Assembly: GCA_007751255.1 (NCBI GenBank)
Contig: CP036296.1
Location: 1,674,001-1,738,000 of the forward strand
DNA from: Engelhardtia mirabilis
GTDB taxonomy: Bacteria > Planctomycetota > UBA1135 > GCA-002686595
Length of the DNA: 64,000 bases
Direction: 5' to 3'
The notes beneath the pieces were generated by a model that saw only the letters and a program-made list of their open reading frames with translations, did not search any database and had not been told where the DNA came from. Of the stretch, positions 31,873 through 39,809 are shown one piece after another. Each line of letters starts with the position of its first letter. The first letter of the stretch is position 1. The translations under genes and the position numbers were made by a program.

Positions 31873-32541
31873 ATGTCCACCATCGGACCTGAGGAGCCCG
31901 AGGCTGACGCGCTCTCCGGCGCTCCGGACACGAACGAAGTCGTGCGTGAGATTCGAGCGGGCGACGAGCAGCGCTTCGACGAGCTCTATCGGCGCGTAGC
32001 GCCAGCACTCTACGCTTGGCTGAAGCTTCGACTCGGCGCGCAGGTCCGGCGCCAGGTCGATCCGGAAGACGTGTTGCAGGAGATCTGGTTGCGCGCCCTG
32101 CGCGCCTTCCCGCGCTTCGATCCCGAGCGAGCCTCGTTTCGTGGCTGGATCTTCCAGGTCATGAAGTACGAGCTGCTGGACACCTTTCGAAGCTCCGCGG
32201 GGGCGGCGGCCCAGAGTCTGCGGGGCGGGCATACGGAGGCCGGGTCGAGCGGTGGAGGGGGTGGCTTCGCGCGTCTGTCCGAGGTTCCCGACCCGGTCAC
32301 TTCGTTCACCCGTCGGATCGCGCGCGACGAGGGTATGGCCAGTCTGGTCGAACACCTCGCCGGCCTCCCGGAAGAGGAGCGCGCGCTGGTGGTGCACTGC
32401 GGACTCGAGGGCCGCCCGGCGTCGGAGGTCGCCGTGGTGCTCGGCTTGAGCCACGAGGCGGCCCGCAAGCGCTGGCTACGACTGCGCGACAGCCTGCGAG
32501 AACGCGCCTGGGCTCGCGAGCTGCTCGCGGACGCCGGCTGA
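31873..32541 (+). CDS. ECF-type RNA polymerase sigma factor
   Basis: This is 222 residues. Region 2 is clear (FDELYRRVAPALYAWLKLRL ... VDPEDVLQEIWLRALRAF ... FRGWIFQVMKYELLDTFR). A Gly-rich linker (SSGGGGG) follows, and region 4 has a helix-turn-helix (LPEEERALVVHCGLEG ... SEVAVVLGLSHEAARKRW). It begins at ATG 31873 and ends TGA 32541, only 3 nt from the stop of the convergent WD40 kinase gene. The adjacency matches the planctomycete theme of sigma factor plus Ser/Thr kinase, but here the genes face each other rather than forming an operon. Confidence 0.9.
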   Translation: MSTIGPEEPEADALSGAPDTNEVVREIRAGDEQRFDELYRRVAPALYAWLKLRLGAQVRRQVDPEDVLQEIWLRALRAFPRFDPERASFRGWIFQVMKYELLDTFRSSAGAAAQSLRGGHTEAGSSGGGGGFARLSEVPDPVTSFTRRIARDEGMASLVEHLAGLPEEERALVVHCGLEGRPASEVAVVLGLSHEAARKRWLRLRDSLRERAWARELLADAG

Positions 32542-32544
32542 GCC

Positions 32545-35500
32545 TCAAGGTGGGGCTTGGAGTGTCAGCGCTACGCACTTGGCGCGCGCGACCGCTGCCG
32601 GGTCCGTTGGCCACAGGCGGGCGGTACCGTCGGCGGAAGCCGTGAGGAAGCACGTGCCGTCGGGTGAGAAGGCGGCGCTCATGACCGGGCCGGAGTGGCC
32701 CTTCACGGACGCCCAGGCCGACATATCTTCGGTCGTCCACAGCAGCGTCGACCCGTCCGTGGCAGCCGTGAGCACCAGCGCCCGATCCGGCGACGTGTCG
32801 AGCGCCAGCATGCGGCCCATCACGGTGGGAAAGACCTGGGTGAACTGGAACGTGTCCAGGCTCAACGCCTGGATCGAAGAGGACCACTTCGCCATGCACG
32901 CGATCCGTTGCCCCTCGTCGAGCCAGCGCAGGCGCCCGAATCGGGTCACGGGCCCGATGCTGCGCTCGAGGTCACCCCCGGGCAGTCGGTACTGGCGGAC
33001 GCAGCCGTCCTGGGAGGCGGCCACCAGGCTCCTCCCGTCCGGATGGAAGAGGACGGAATCGACGTTGCGTTCGGTTTCATAGGCCGTCGGCAGCCACTCG
33101 CTCAGCACGTTCAGACAGGCGCCCGTGGCGAGGTCCCAGACGCGCGCGGAGCGGTCCGCCGCGCCGGTCGCTACCCACGCGCCGTCGGGCGAGACGTCGA
33201 GGCAGCGGAGCTCGGCTGCGTGCCCGCGGAAGACGAGCCGGCCCGCTCCACCTAGGTCGAACCGAAACAGGTCCGCGCCTGAGGACACCAGGAATCCAGC
33301 GCTGTAACTCAGCATGGCAAGCAGCGCAACCGGTTCGTCGCCGACGGCCAAGTCCCATGCGCACCGACCGCTGTCCACGTCGAACTTCCGACAGCGCCCC
33401 GCCTTGGATCCGGTCAACAGGTGCCGCTCGTCGTACCAAGCAAGCTGGAGCACCGCGTCCGGCCCGGCCTCCAGACGTGCGAGCAGACTGCCCGAGCGAG
33501 CGTCGTGAACCAGGGTCACTCCGTCGGTGTCCGCCGTCGCCACACGCGCGCCGCCAGGCGAGAAGGCGGCTGCCACGATGGGGGCGGCGTGCCCGGTCAG
33601 CCGCGGCATCCCGACGTTGCCCTCGGGCTGGATGACCGACAGGCTCCACTTGTAGCGCACGAAGAGCTGCCCTGAGGCCGACCAGCGGACGCCATTCACG
33701 ATGCCTTCATTGGCCCGAATGCAGGCGAGCTCCCGTCCGTCGGTGCTGTCCCAGACGCGTGCCGTCCCGTCGTAGCAGCCGGTGGCGATGCGCTGCCCGT
33801 CCGCGGTCCAGTCGATGCTGGAGACGGCCCGCGACTCGTGGCCCGAGAGCTCGAATCGCAGGCTGCCATCGGCCAGGTCGAAGACCCGCGCACCCCCGGA
33901 CTCGGAGAAGCCCGGCTCGCCGGGATCGAAAGCCGTGGCCAGCTCCTTCCCGTCGGGACGGAAGGCGAGATCCTTCACGCTGCCGGGGTGCTGGAACAGG
34001 TACTTGCAGCGCCCCGCGGGGAGCTCCCAGACGCGAACCGTCGCGTCGTCGGAAGCGCTCGCGAGCAGCGTTCCGTCGGCAGAGAAGCGCGCCATCGTCA
34101 CCCGCGCCTGATGCCCCTCGAGGGTTGCGGCGAGCCGCCGGCCGGGGACGTCCCAGAGCCTTACGGTGGGGTCCGGGCGGTCGGGAAGATCGCGTAGCTC
34201 CTTGACCCAACTCGCCAGCCAGCTTCCATCCGGTGAGAAGGCGAGCCCGCAGGGCGGACCGAGGGAACCCGCGAGTGTGCCGACCTGCCTGTCGGTCTCC
34301 GTGTCCCACAGGTGCACGAGGTCGTCGTCGCGGCCGCAGGCGAGCAACGAGCCGTCTGGCGAGAAGGCGACCGATCGCACCGCTCCCTCGCCGGCCGCGA
34401 GGACGCGCGCCTCGTACCCGTCGCGTCGGTCGTACAGCAGCGTGCGACCGTCGATGAGTCCGATCGCGACCTGCGTCGCCCCGTTCGTGACGTCGACGGC
34501 TTGGGAATGACCCGGCAGGGTGAGATCGAGGGCGGGACGTCCCCCGGGCAGATCGATCACGAGTAGGCGATTGCCTCGGTCACCGAACATGGCCATGGAG
34601 CCGCCATCGGGGCTGAATGCGGCCGCGTTGGCGACGTCCGGAATGAGGATCCGCCGTTCGACCTGCAGGTCTGCGAGGGCGCGAAAGAGGGCCGCACGGC
34701 TGTGAACCCCAGGCTCGAGATCGTGGGATGCGAGCGCCTGCTCGAGTGCCCCCACGGGGTCGCGCTCGAGCGAGGTGAGCGCCGCCGCGGCCAAGTTGCG
34801 ACTCTCGGCGAGGCGCAGCGCAGCCTGCGTCTTCGCGCTCTCGAGCGAGAGCCCGGCGAGCGCGGCGGAGAGTCCGATAGCGGCCAGGGTCAGCAGCAGG
34901 ACCGTCATCGCGGCGACCGGGTTGCGTTGCGTCCAGCGCCGCGAGCGCAGGAGCAGGCTCGATGGGCGGGCGTGGATCGGTCGCCGCTCGCGTACGCGCG
35001 CCAGGTCCTCGGCCAGGTCGAGGGCCGTCGCGTAGCGCCGGCGCACGTCCTTCTCCATGGCCGCGGCCAGGACCACCTCGAGTTCCGAGGGCAGGCTCGG
35101 GTTGTAGCGCGAAGCGCGTGGCAGGGGATCCTCGCGAATGGACCGCTCGAGCTGGAGCTGGCTCGGCGCGTCGAAGGGACGCCGCCCCGTCAGGCATTCG
35201 AACAGCGTCACGCCGAGCGAGAACACGTCGGTGCGACGATCGAGCGCCTCGGGCAGCTCCAGGAACTGCTCGGGCGACATGTAGGCGGGCGTGCCGAACA
35301 ACTCGCCGGTGCGGGTCACGTGGTGCCCGCCGTCGTCGAGCGGGCGCGCGAGACCGAAGTCCAGCAGCACGGGTCGCCCACCATCGCCGCAGACGATGTT
35401 GGCCGGCTTGACGTCTCGGTGGAGGATGCCGGTTTCGTGTGCCGCGTGCAGGGCTCGGGCAGCGGCCTCGAAGAAGGCGAGCAGCCGTTCGAGCTCCTCG

Positions 35501-36048
35501 CGCTCGGTCGGCGTGCACTCGATAGAGCCCGAGGGGGCTCGGCCGCTGGGCCCGTCTCCCGTGAGCAGCTTCTCCAGCGTGGGGCCGGCCACGTACCGCA
35601 TGGCCACGAACGGCGGGTCGTGGTCGAGGTGTGCCCGGTAGACGGCGCAGATGCCGGGGTGATCGAGGCCGGCGAGGATCCCGACTTCTCGCTCGAACCG
35701 GGCCCGCTGGGTCGCCGTCGGCCGCCCGAAGGTCGTGCGCACGACCTTGAGCGCGACCGGACGGGCGAGGTCGAGGTCCTCGGCCAGGAAGACGGTGCCC
35801 TGGCCCCCGTGACCCAGCTCGCGCAGGACTCGGTAGCCCGGCAGGTCGGGCAGCGGGATCGGGCTCGCGGCCGTGCCCGTCGACCGGGCCCGCAGGGCCT
35901 CGAACTCGCGCGCGACCAGCTCCTCGTGCCCCGGGAAGCGCCGGGTGTAGTGCTCGAGCTCCCTCGTCGAGCCCCGCTCGACGTCGGCCACGTAAAGCTC
36001 GAGGAAGTCCACCAAGCAAGCGGCTCGAGCGAGTTCGTCGTGGTCCAT
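32545..36048 (-). CDS. Ser/Thr protein kinase with C-terminal WD40 propellers
   Basis: This is 1167 residues starting at ATG 36046-36048 (MDHDELARAACLV). An N-terminal helical region of about 65 residues precedes a PknB-type kinase (about 70-355: GHGGQGTVFLAE, VALK Lys101, HRDVKPAN 210-217, DFG 230-232, TPAYMSPEQ). A transmembrane helix spans about 377-400. About 700 residues of WD40 repeats follow, seen as repeated VAFSPDGSLLA...DDxVxLWDTE blocks (VRSVAFSPDGSLLACGRDDD, MARFSADGTLLASASDDAT, CLDVSPDGAWVATGAADRS, MSAAFSPDGTCFLTASADGT). There are enough repeats for two seven-bladed propellers, presumably outside the membrane. All catalytic residues are present. Its C-terminus is convergent with the ECF sigma factor gene. 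Confidence 0.92.
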   Translation of the reverse strand: MDHDELARAACLVDFLELYVADVERGSTRELEHYTRRFPGHEELVAREFEALRARSTGTAASPIPLPDLPGYRVLRELGHGGQGTVFLAEDLDLARPVALKVVRTTFGRPTATQRARFEREVGILAGLDHPGICAVYRAHLDHDPPFVAMRYVAGPTLEKLLTGDGPSGRAPSGSIECTPTEREELERLLAFFEAAARALHAAHETGILHRDVKPANIVCGDGGRPVLLDFGLARPLDDGGHHVTRTGELFGTPAYMSPEQFLELPEALDRRTDVFSLGVTLFECLTGRRPFDAPSQLQLERSIREDPLPRASRYNPSLPSELEVVLAAAMEKDVRRRYATALDLAEDLARVRERRPIHARPSSLLLRSRRWTQRNPVAAMTVLLLTLAAIGLSAALAGLSLESAKTQAALRLAESRNLAAAALTSLERDPVGALEQALASHDLEPGVHSRAALFRALADLQVERRILIPDVANAAAFSPDGGSMAMFGDRGNRLLVIDLPGGRPALDLTLPGHSQAVDVTNGATQVAIGLIDGRTLLYDRRDGYEARVLAAGEGAVRSVAFSPDGSLLACGRDDDLVHLWDTETDRQVGTLAGSLGPPCGLAFSPDGSWLASWVKELRDLPDRPDPTVRLWDVPGRRLAATLEGHQARVTMARFSADGTLLASASDDATVRVWELPAGRCKYLFQHPGSVKDLAFRPDGKELATAFDPGEPGFSESGGARVFDLADGSLRFELSGHESRAVSSIDWTADGQRIATGCYDGTARVWDSTDGRELACIRANEGIVNGVRWSASGQLFVRYKWSLSVIQPEGNVGMPRLTGHAAPIVAAAFSPGGARVATADTDGVTLVHDARSGSLLARLEAGPDAVLQLAWYDERHLLTGSKAGRCRKFDVDSGRCAWDLAVGDEPVALLAMLSYSAGFLVSSGADLFRFDLGGAGRLVFRGHAAELRCLDVSPDGAWVATGAADRSARVWDLATGACLNVLSEWLPTAYETERNVDSVLFHPDGRSLVAASQDGCVRQYRLPGGDLERSIGPVTRFGRLRWLDEGQRIACMAKWSSSIQALSLDTFQFTQVFPTVMGRMLALDTSPDRALVLTAATDGSTLLWTTEDMSAWASVKGHSGPVMSAAFSPDGTCFLTASADGTARLWPTDPAAVARAKCVALTLQAPP

Positions 36049-36205
36049 GGCGCTCGCCGGATGGGGAGGCCGGTAGGAGCGCCTCGATGCTATCCGGTCC
36101 CCGGCGGCTGTCCAGGGGGGAGGGCGCGGCCGGACGGGCGCCCTGGGGGGTGGCTTCGGGGCGCGCCGGAGGTGGGGGGCGAGGGCCTGCGAACAACCCG
36201 GAGAT

Positions 36206-36300
36206 TCCTGTCCCACTGGTCCGCGCGCTTACGACCAGTCGTCTGTACGCCCCGGCCGACAACCCCCGATTCAGCCCACCAACATGCGTGGGACAGGAGT
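36206..36300 (+). promoter_or_regulatory. structured 5' leader with inverted repeat overlapping the ribosome-binding site
   Basis: An 11-bp perfect inverted repeat (36206-36216, tcctgtcccac, with 36290-36300, gtgggacagga) brackets a second 7-bp stem-loop (36215-36221 with 36233-36239). The right arm contains most of the AGGAG Shine-Dalgarno (36297-36301) of the gene starting at 36308, so folding would mask the ribosome site. A regulatory role is inference. Confidence 0.45.
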
Positions 36301-36307
36301 TCTCCCC

Positions 36308-37231
36308 ATGAAGATCATCGCCCTGCTCACCTGCCTCCTCGTCCTGCAGGTTCCCGACGCGATCGCCCAGGCGAGCGATCGTTCCATCGAAGCTGTTCAG
36401 TTCCTGCCGGGATCGACGCCGGGAGAGGTCTTGGTCGAAGTTACCGTTGGGCTCGATTCTTCCGATGCAGGTCAGCCCAAGGACCTGAGTTTCGTGCTCG
36501 ACGTCTCAGTGCCAGGCATTCCGGCTTGGTCGGGACTTGTCGCTGCCTCTGACATCGAGAACAACTGCAGTTCGTTCCAGTGCGAAGCGTTGCTTTGCAA
36601 GTACTTCACTGTTGGGTCGGGCACCGGTGCCATCGTCGACGCTCCATGCACGCCTCTCGTTGTTGGAGGGTCCGATTGTGGCTGCCTGGGGAAATTCAGC
36701 GCGGGCCTCAGTACGAGCATGCAACCCGGTTCGTCCGTGACCGTGCAGGTCATCGCAGCGCCGTTCTCCGAGCCGGACACGGACAGCTCAAACGACGTCT
36801 TCACGCTGCCCTTCGACAAGTGGTTCGGCCTCGAGGCCCTCTCGACCGACAGAATCACGGTTCCCCTTACCACTGGCGGTCCCCAGGTCCTGTACCTGGA
36901 CGCCGGCGCCGCCCACGCCGGTGAGATCTACCTCGTGATCGGATCGGCCAGCGGGACGAGCCCCGGGGTCGTCTTCGGCAACGCGACGATCCCGCTCAAC
37001 TTCGACGCCTACCTGCAGACGACCCTGCAATCGATCAACACGCCCGTCTTCGCCGGCACCTTCGGGATCCTGGACGGCACCGGCCAGGCGTCCTGCTCGA
37101 TCAACGTCCCGGCCGGCCTCTCGCCGAGCCTCGCCGGCCTCGGGCTGCACCACGCTGGCCTCACCTTCGACTTCAACGGAGCGCTGAAGTTCGCCAGCAA
37201 CCCCGTTCCGCTGACGCTGACCGGTTCCTGA
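36308..37231 (+). CDS. secreted Cys-containing protein with lineage-specific C-terminal domain (type B)
   Basis: This is 307 residues with a standard signal peptide (MKIIALLTCLLVLQVPDAIA). The N-terminal half resembles a CARDB/Ig-like sandwich: LVEVTVGLDSSDAGQPKDLSF at the start, several cysteines in the middle (NNCSSFQCEALLCKY) and DTDSSNDVFTLPF at the end. The same overall layout is seen in the 55545-56942 protein. The C-terminal 110 residues (LDAGAAHAGEIYLVIGSASG ... PLNFDAYLQ ... AGLSPSLAGLGLHHAGL) closely match the end of the 39810-41336 protein. The strong AGGAG site and the MKIIALL start decide the 5' end. It is extracellular or envelope-located; the function is unknown. Confidence 0.8.
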   Translation: MKIIALLTCLLVLQVPDAIAQASDRSIEAVQFLPGSTPGEVLVEVTVGLDSSDAGQPKDLSFVLDVSVPGIPAWSGLVAASDIENNCSSFQCEALLCKYFTVGSGTGAIVDAPCTPLVVGGSDCGCLGKFSAGLSTSMQPGSSVTVQVIAAPFSEPDTDSSNDVFTLPFDKWFGLEALSTDRITVPLTTGGPQVLYLDAGAAHAGEIYLVIGSASGTSPGVVFGNATIPLNFDAYLQTTLQSINTPVFAGTFGILDGTGQASCSINVPAGLSPSLAGLGLHHAGLTFDFNGALKFASNPVPLTLTGS

Positions 37232-37256
37232 GCGGCCAGCCTTCGGGCGACCTGCG

Positions 37257-37284
37257 GCACTCCGTCTCTTCCGAGGCGGAGTGC
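37257..37284 (+). terminator. terminator-like hairpin after the 36308-37231 gene
   Basis: An 8-bp stem (37257-37264 gcactccg with 37277-37284 cggagtgc) has a 12-nt loop and lies 25 nt downstream of the stop. It is followed by a short ttcccgttc stretch without a real T-run. Confidence 0.55.
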
Positions 37285-37350
37285 TTCCCGTTCGGGCTGG
37301 GTCGATCGACGGCACCGACCACGACTTGGGCGGGTGCTTCTGCGGTCGCC

Positions 37351-37366
37351 GCTCAGGCGCCTGAGC
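37351..37366. promoter_or_regulatory. perfect 16-bp palindrome upstream of a secreted-protein gene
   Basis: gctcaggcgcctgagc is a perfect palindrome 111 nt before the ATG at 37478, a possible regulator-binding site in the promoter region. No other copy was noticed in the window. Confidence 0.35.
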
Positions 37367-37477
37367 AATCTGGCGGTCTTCTGTCCCGGTCGTCCGCGCG
37401 ACCGCGAATGACCTCTTGGAAGCACTCTCCGATCCTTCAACCCAGGCCGCGATCGACGCGGCACGGAAGACCTCGCC

Positions 37478-38353
37478 ATGAAGACCATCATTCGCCTTGC
37501 GGCTCTCCTCGCCACCTCGACCCTGTTGCTCGGCAACGCGCAAGCAGTTCAAAGTTGTGAGCCGGCGCTGATTGTCTCGGCGATTCCGACCGGGAACTGC
37601 TGCTTCGACTTCGCCCTTTCGCAATCCTGTGGCGGCGGCGGCGACTTCGTCACCATCACCGCCACGGTCTTGACGCCGGGTGCCAACCTGACGGCGGCCA
37701 GCAACTCCTGGGTGCCGGCGCCGACCTTCGGCAGCAAGCAGGCCAGTTGGACCATGGAGTCGGACTTCGGTCCAGTGGCAGGCAAGACCGTGTCGGCCTG
37801 CTTCCAGTGGAGCGCGTCCAACAAGATCCTGGTCCGCTTCCAAGCTCTGGGCAATGGCGGCGGCGTCTGGTACTTCGGCACCTTCGATGTCGAGCTGACC
37901 CTGCCGCTCTCGTGCCACTTCCTCTCGACCATGGAGATCAGCGGGCTCCCCTGCGCCAACTACCTGGGCACCCCGATGGAGGTCTCGGGCAAGGGCACGA
38001 CCGAATCCGGCAGCGGAACTTTCGAGGTCGTGCTCGATGGCGCACCGGCTTTCAGCCCTGCCTTCATGATGCTCGGCACGACGGACCAGTGGCTGGGCCT
38101 GCCCCTGCCCCTCGAGCTGACGGCGTTCGCCGGACCCGCCTTCCAGGGCTGCACGCTCTACCAGAGCGCGATCCTGATCACGCCCACGGTGAGCGACGCG
38201 AGCGGCCACGCCGCCCTGTCGATTCCTATCCCCGCGGATCCGAACCTCATCGGCAAGTCGGTCGGCGCCCAATGGCTGGGCTTCGACCTCGCGAGCCAAC
38301 TGCCCGGAATGAGTGCCTTGGGCACGATCCTGATCGGCGCGCCGCAGCCCTGA
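37478..38353 (+). CDS. secreted protein with lineage-typical C-terminal domain (type A)
   Basis: This is 291 residues with signal peptide MKTIIRLAALLATSTLLLGNAQA. The N-terminal half contains paired cysteines (SCEPAL, GNCCFDF, QSCGGGG, SACFQW) and beta-rich sequence. The C-terminal half begins at CHFLSTMEISGLPC and follows the pattern of the shared type A domain (GTFEVVLDGAPAFSPAFMML ... GLPLPLELTAF ... IPADPNLIGKSVGAQWLGF). The stop is TGA at 38351-38353, and the same frame stays open beyond it, encoding part of a second copy of the domain. Expression should depend on the spacer with a 16-bp palindrome upstream. The role is unknown. Confidence 0.75.
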   Translation: MKTIIRLAALLATSTLLLGNAQAVQSCEPALIVSAIPTGNCCFDFALSQSCGGGGDFVTITATVLTPGANLTAASNSWVPAPTFGSKQASWTMESDFGPVAGKTVSACFQWSASNKILVRFQALGNGGGVWYFGTFDVELTLPLSCHFLSTMEISGLPCANYLGTPMEVSGKGTTESGSGTFEVVLDGAPAFSPAFMMLGTTDQWLGLPLPLELTAFAGPAFQGCTLYQSAILITPTVSDASGHAALSIPIPADPNLIGKSVGAQWLGFDLASQLPGMSALGTILIGAPQP

Positions 38354-38596
38354 GTGGCGCAGTGCGGCCGCGCGATGGTGCGGACCGCGGATCTGCTGAA
38401 CGTCGGGCTGCCGGACGTGCCGGACTACGGATCACCGTGGGTCGGCATCGGGGTCGTCTTCGACCTCTCGATCCCCAACTCGACCTCGCTGATCGGCCTG
38501 ACCGTCTTCCTCCAGGGGGCCTTCGTCGGTCTCGGCTCCGCCTCCATGCCGTCCCCCTGCACGGGCGGCAAGGCGCTGCGGTTCGAGGGCCGTTGA
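38354..38596 (+). pseudogene. remnant of a second type A C-terminal domain, in frame after a TGA stop
   Basis: Directly after the TGA at 38351-38353, and in the same reading frame, an 80-codon frame encodes GSPWVGIGVVFDLSIPNSTSL then IGLTVFLQG. This is the same motif (P-N-x-x-S-L-x-G-x-x-x-F-x-Q-G) that ends other secreted proteins here. It has no signal peptide, and the GTG at 38354 has no ribosome site. It is most likely the surviving tail of a duplicated or neighbouring secreted-protein gene. Stop-codon readthrough giving a two-domain form is a less likely alternative. Confidence 0.6.
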
Positions 38597-38761
38597 CGCT
38601 GGTGAGAGTCCGTGCCCACTCGACGGGGCGCTGGTACCGACCTCGGGCCGGCCGGGGCACCCTGGGGCCCCATCCTCACTCGGCTCAACTCGCCGGCGCC
38701 CGCGATCCGAGCCAGCGGTGGCTGAGCAGCCAGGGCGCTGCGCCGCGCGGCGATGGTGGAC

Positions 38762-39751
38762 TCACGGGGTCAAGCACACGAGACCGTTCGAGGCCGCGAC
38801 GCCGGCTGGCGCGGCGGGGTCCAGGATCCAGGCCTGGGACCACAGCGGCACGAGATCGGGAAGGCCGGCCGGCCAGGTGGCCGCGACCACATGCTCGCCC
38901 GCGGCACTGGTGATGAAGGGCCCGAGGAGCAGCTCGGGTGCGGGCACCAGGGTGCCACCGAACAGTGGGATGTTGGAGGCGTTGAAGCCGAGTACGAAGA
39001 AGGCCGGCGCACCCGGGCGGGCCGACGAGAGCGTGATGGAGACCGGGTCGTTGCCCAGCAGCAGTCCGGTCCCCGTGAGGACCGGCGTGCCCGACGTGCC
39101 GGCCAGGCCCGCGCCGACGTCCTTCCAGGTCCCCACCACGGTCAGGCGGCAACCGAGGTCGGAGTCCGGGTCGGTGTTGTCGAACCAGAGCGAATCGTGG
39201 TTGCCGAGGAACAGGTACGCGGCGCCGACGGGGATCTCGACGATCGCGCTGGGCTGGATCGCGCTGGTGATGCGGAAGTCCTCGGGGATGTCTGTGGGCT
39301 CGGCCCCCGTCCACGTGGGTGACGAGAGGAACTCGGGACCGGCGTCGATGGCGCCTGGCACGCGCTGAACGAGCTCCGGTCCGAGCAGCGTCGCGTCGGA
39401 CGAGAAGAGCCCGATCAGGCTCAGGATCGTGTCGCCCGCGGCGCCGTTGTCCATATCGCCAAAGCCCGCCATGAGCAGCGACTGCCCGGGCAAGGCCCCC
39501 AGCGCCGACAGGGCGACCGAAGTCGCAGGTGCGGCCGAATCGGTCGCGTGGACGTGCAGGTAGCAATCCTGGGGGCCCAGCGGGACGTCGATGGACTGGG
39601 CCCGGGCGCGATCGGAGAGCGCGAGTGCCGAGGCCAGCAGCAGCGACCCCGTGGCAAGGGGACGGAGGGGGAGGTTCAGGCTGAGGCTGGAGGTGCGGTC
39701 GAGAAGTCGCATGGCAGTCGTGGAGGTGGTTCGCGAAGTCGTTGAAGGCAT
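38762..39751 (-). CDS. secreted protein with lineage-typical C-terminal domain (type A)
   Basis: This is 329 residues from ATG 39749-39751; a GTG at 39760 and an ATG at 39712 are alternatives. The N-terminal signal is preceded by a Ser/Thr/Arg-rich extension, with hydrophobic core PLATGSLLLASALALS and cleavage likely near ARAQS. The mid-region (PGQSLLMAGFGDMDNGAAGD..., PVGAAYLFLGNHDSLWFDNT) resembles a pre-peptidase-like beta sandwich. The C-terminus is the recurring domain: PAFFVLGFNASNIPLFGGTL followed by AGLPDLVPLWSQAWIL and AASNGLVCLTP. This is very similar to the end of the 51280-52782 protein. It lies 58 nt downstream of the beta-helix gene on the same strand, with a stable hairpin between them. 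Confidence 0.8.
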   Translation of the reverse strand: MPSTTSRTTSTTAMRLLDRTSSLSLNLPLRPLATGSLLLASALALSDRARAQSIDVPLGPQDCYLHVHATDSAAPATSVALSALGALPGQSLLMAGFGDMDNGAAGDTILSLIGLFSSDATLLGPELVQRVPGAIDAGPEFLSSPTWTGAEPTDIPEDFRITSAIQPSAIVEIPVGAAYLFLGNHDSLWFDNTDPDSDLGCRLTVVGTWKDVGAGLAGTSGTPVLTGTGLLLGNDPVSITLSSARPGAPAFFVLGFNASNIPLFGGTLVPAPELLLGPFITSAAGEHVVAATWPAGLPDLVPLWSQAWILDPAAPAGVAASNGLVCLTP

Positions 39752-39782
39752 GTCCCTCACCGGCCTGATGCCGATGAGGGAC
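39752..39782 (-). terminator. long hairpin between two minus-strand genes, covering the next gene's ribosome site
   Basis: An 8-bp stem (39752-39759 with 39775-39782) is extended after one mismatch by 4 bp (39761-39764 with 39770-39773), with a 5-nt loop. On the minus strand it follows the beta-helix gene and abuts the ATG of the 38762-39751 gene. Its GAGGGAC arm is the only Shine-Dalgarno-like sequence there. It can act as terminator, translational switch, or both. Confidence 0.55.
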
Positions 39783-39809
39783 CCCGCAGGGGGCGGTGGC
39801 GGGCCTGGG

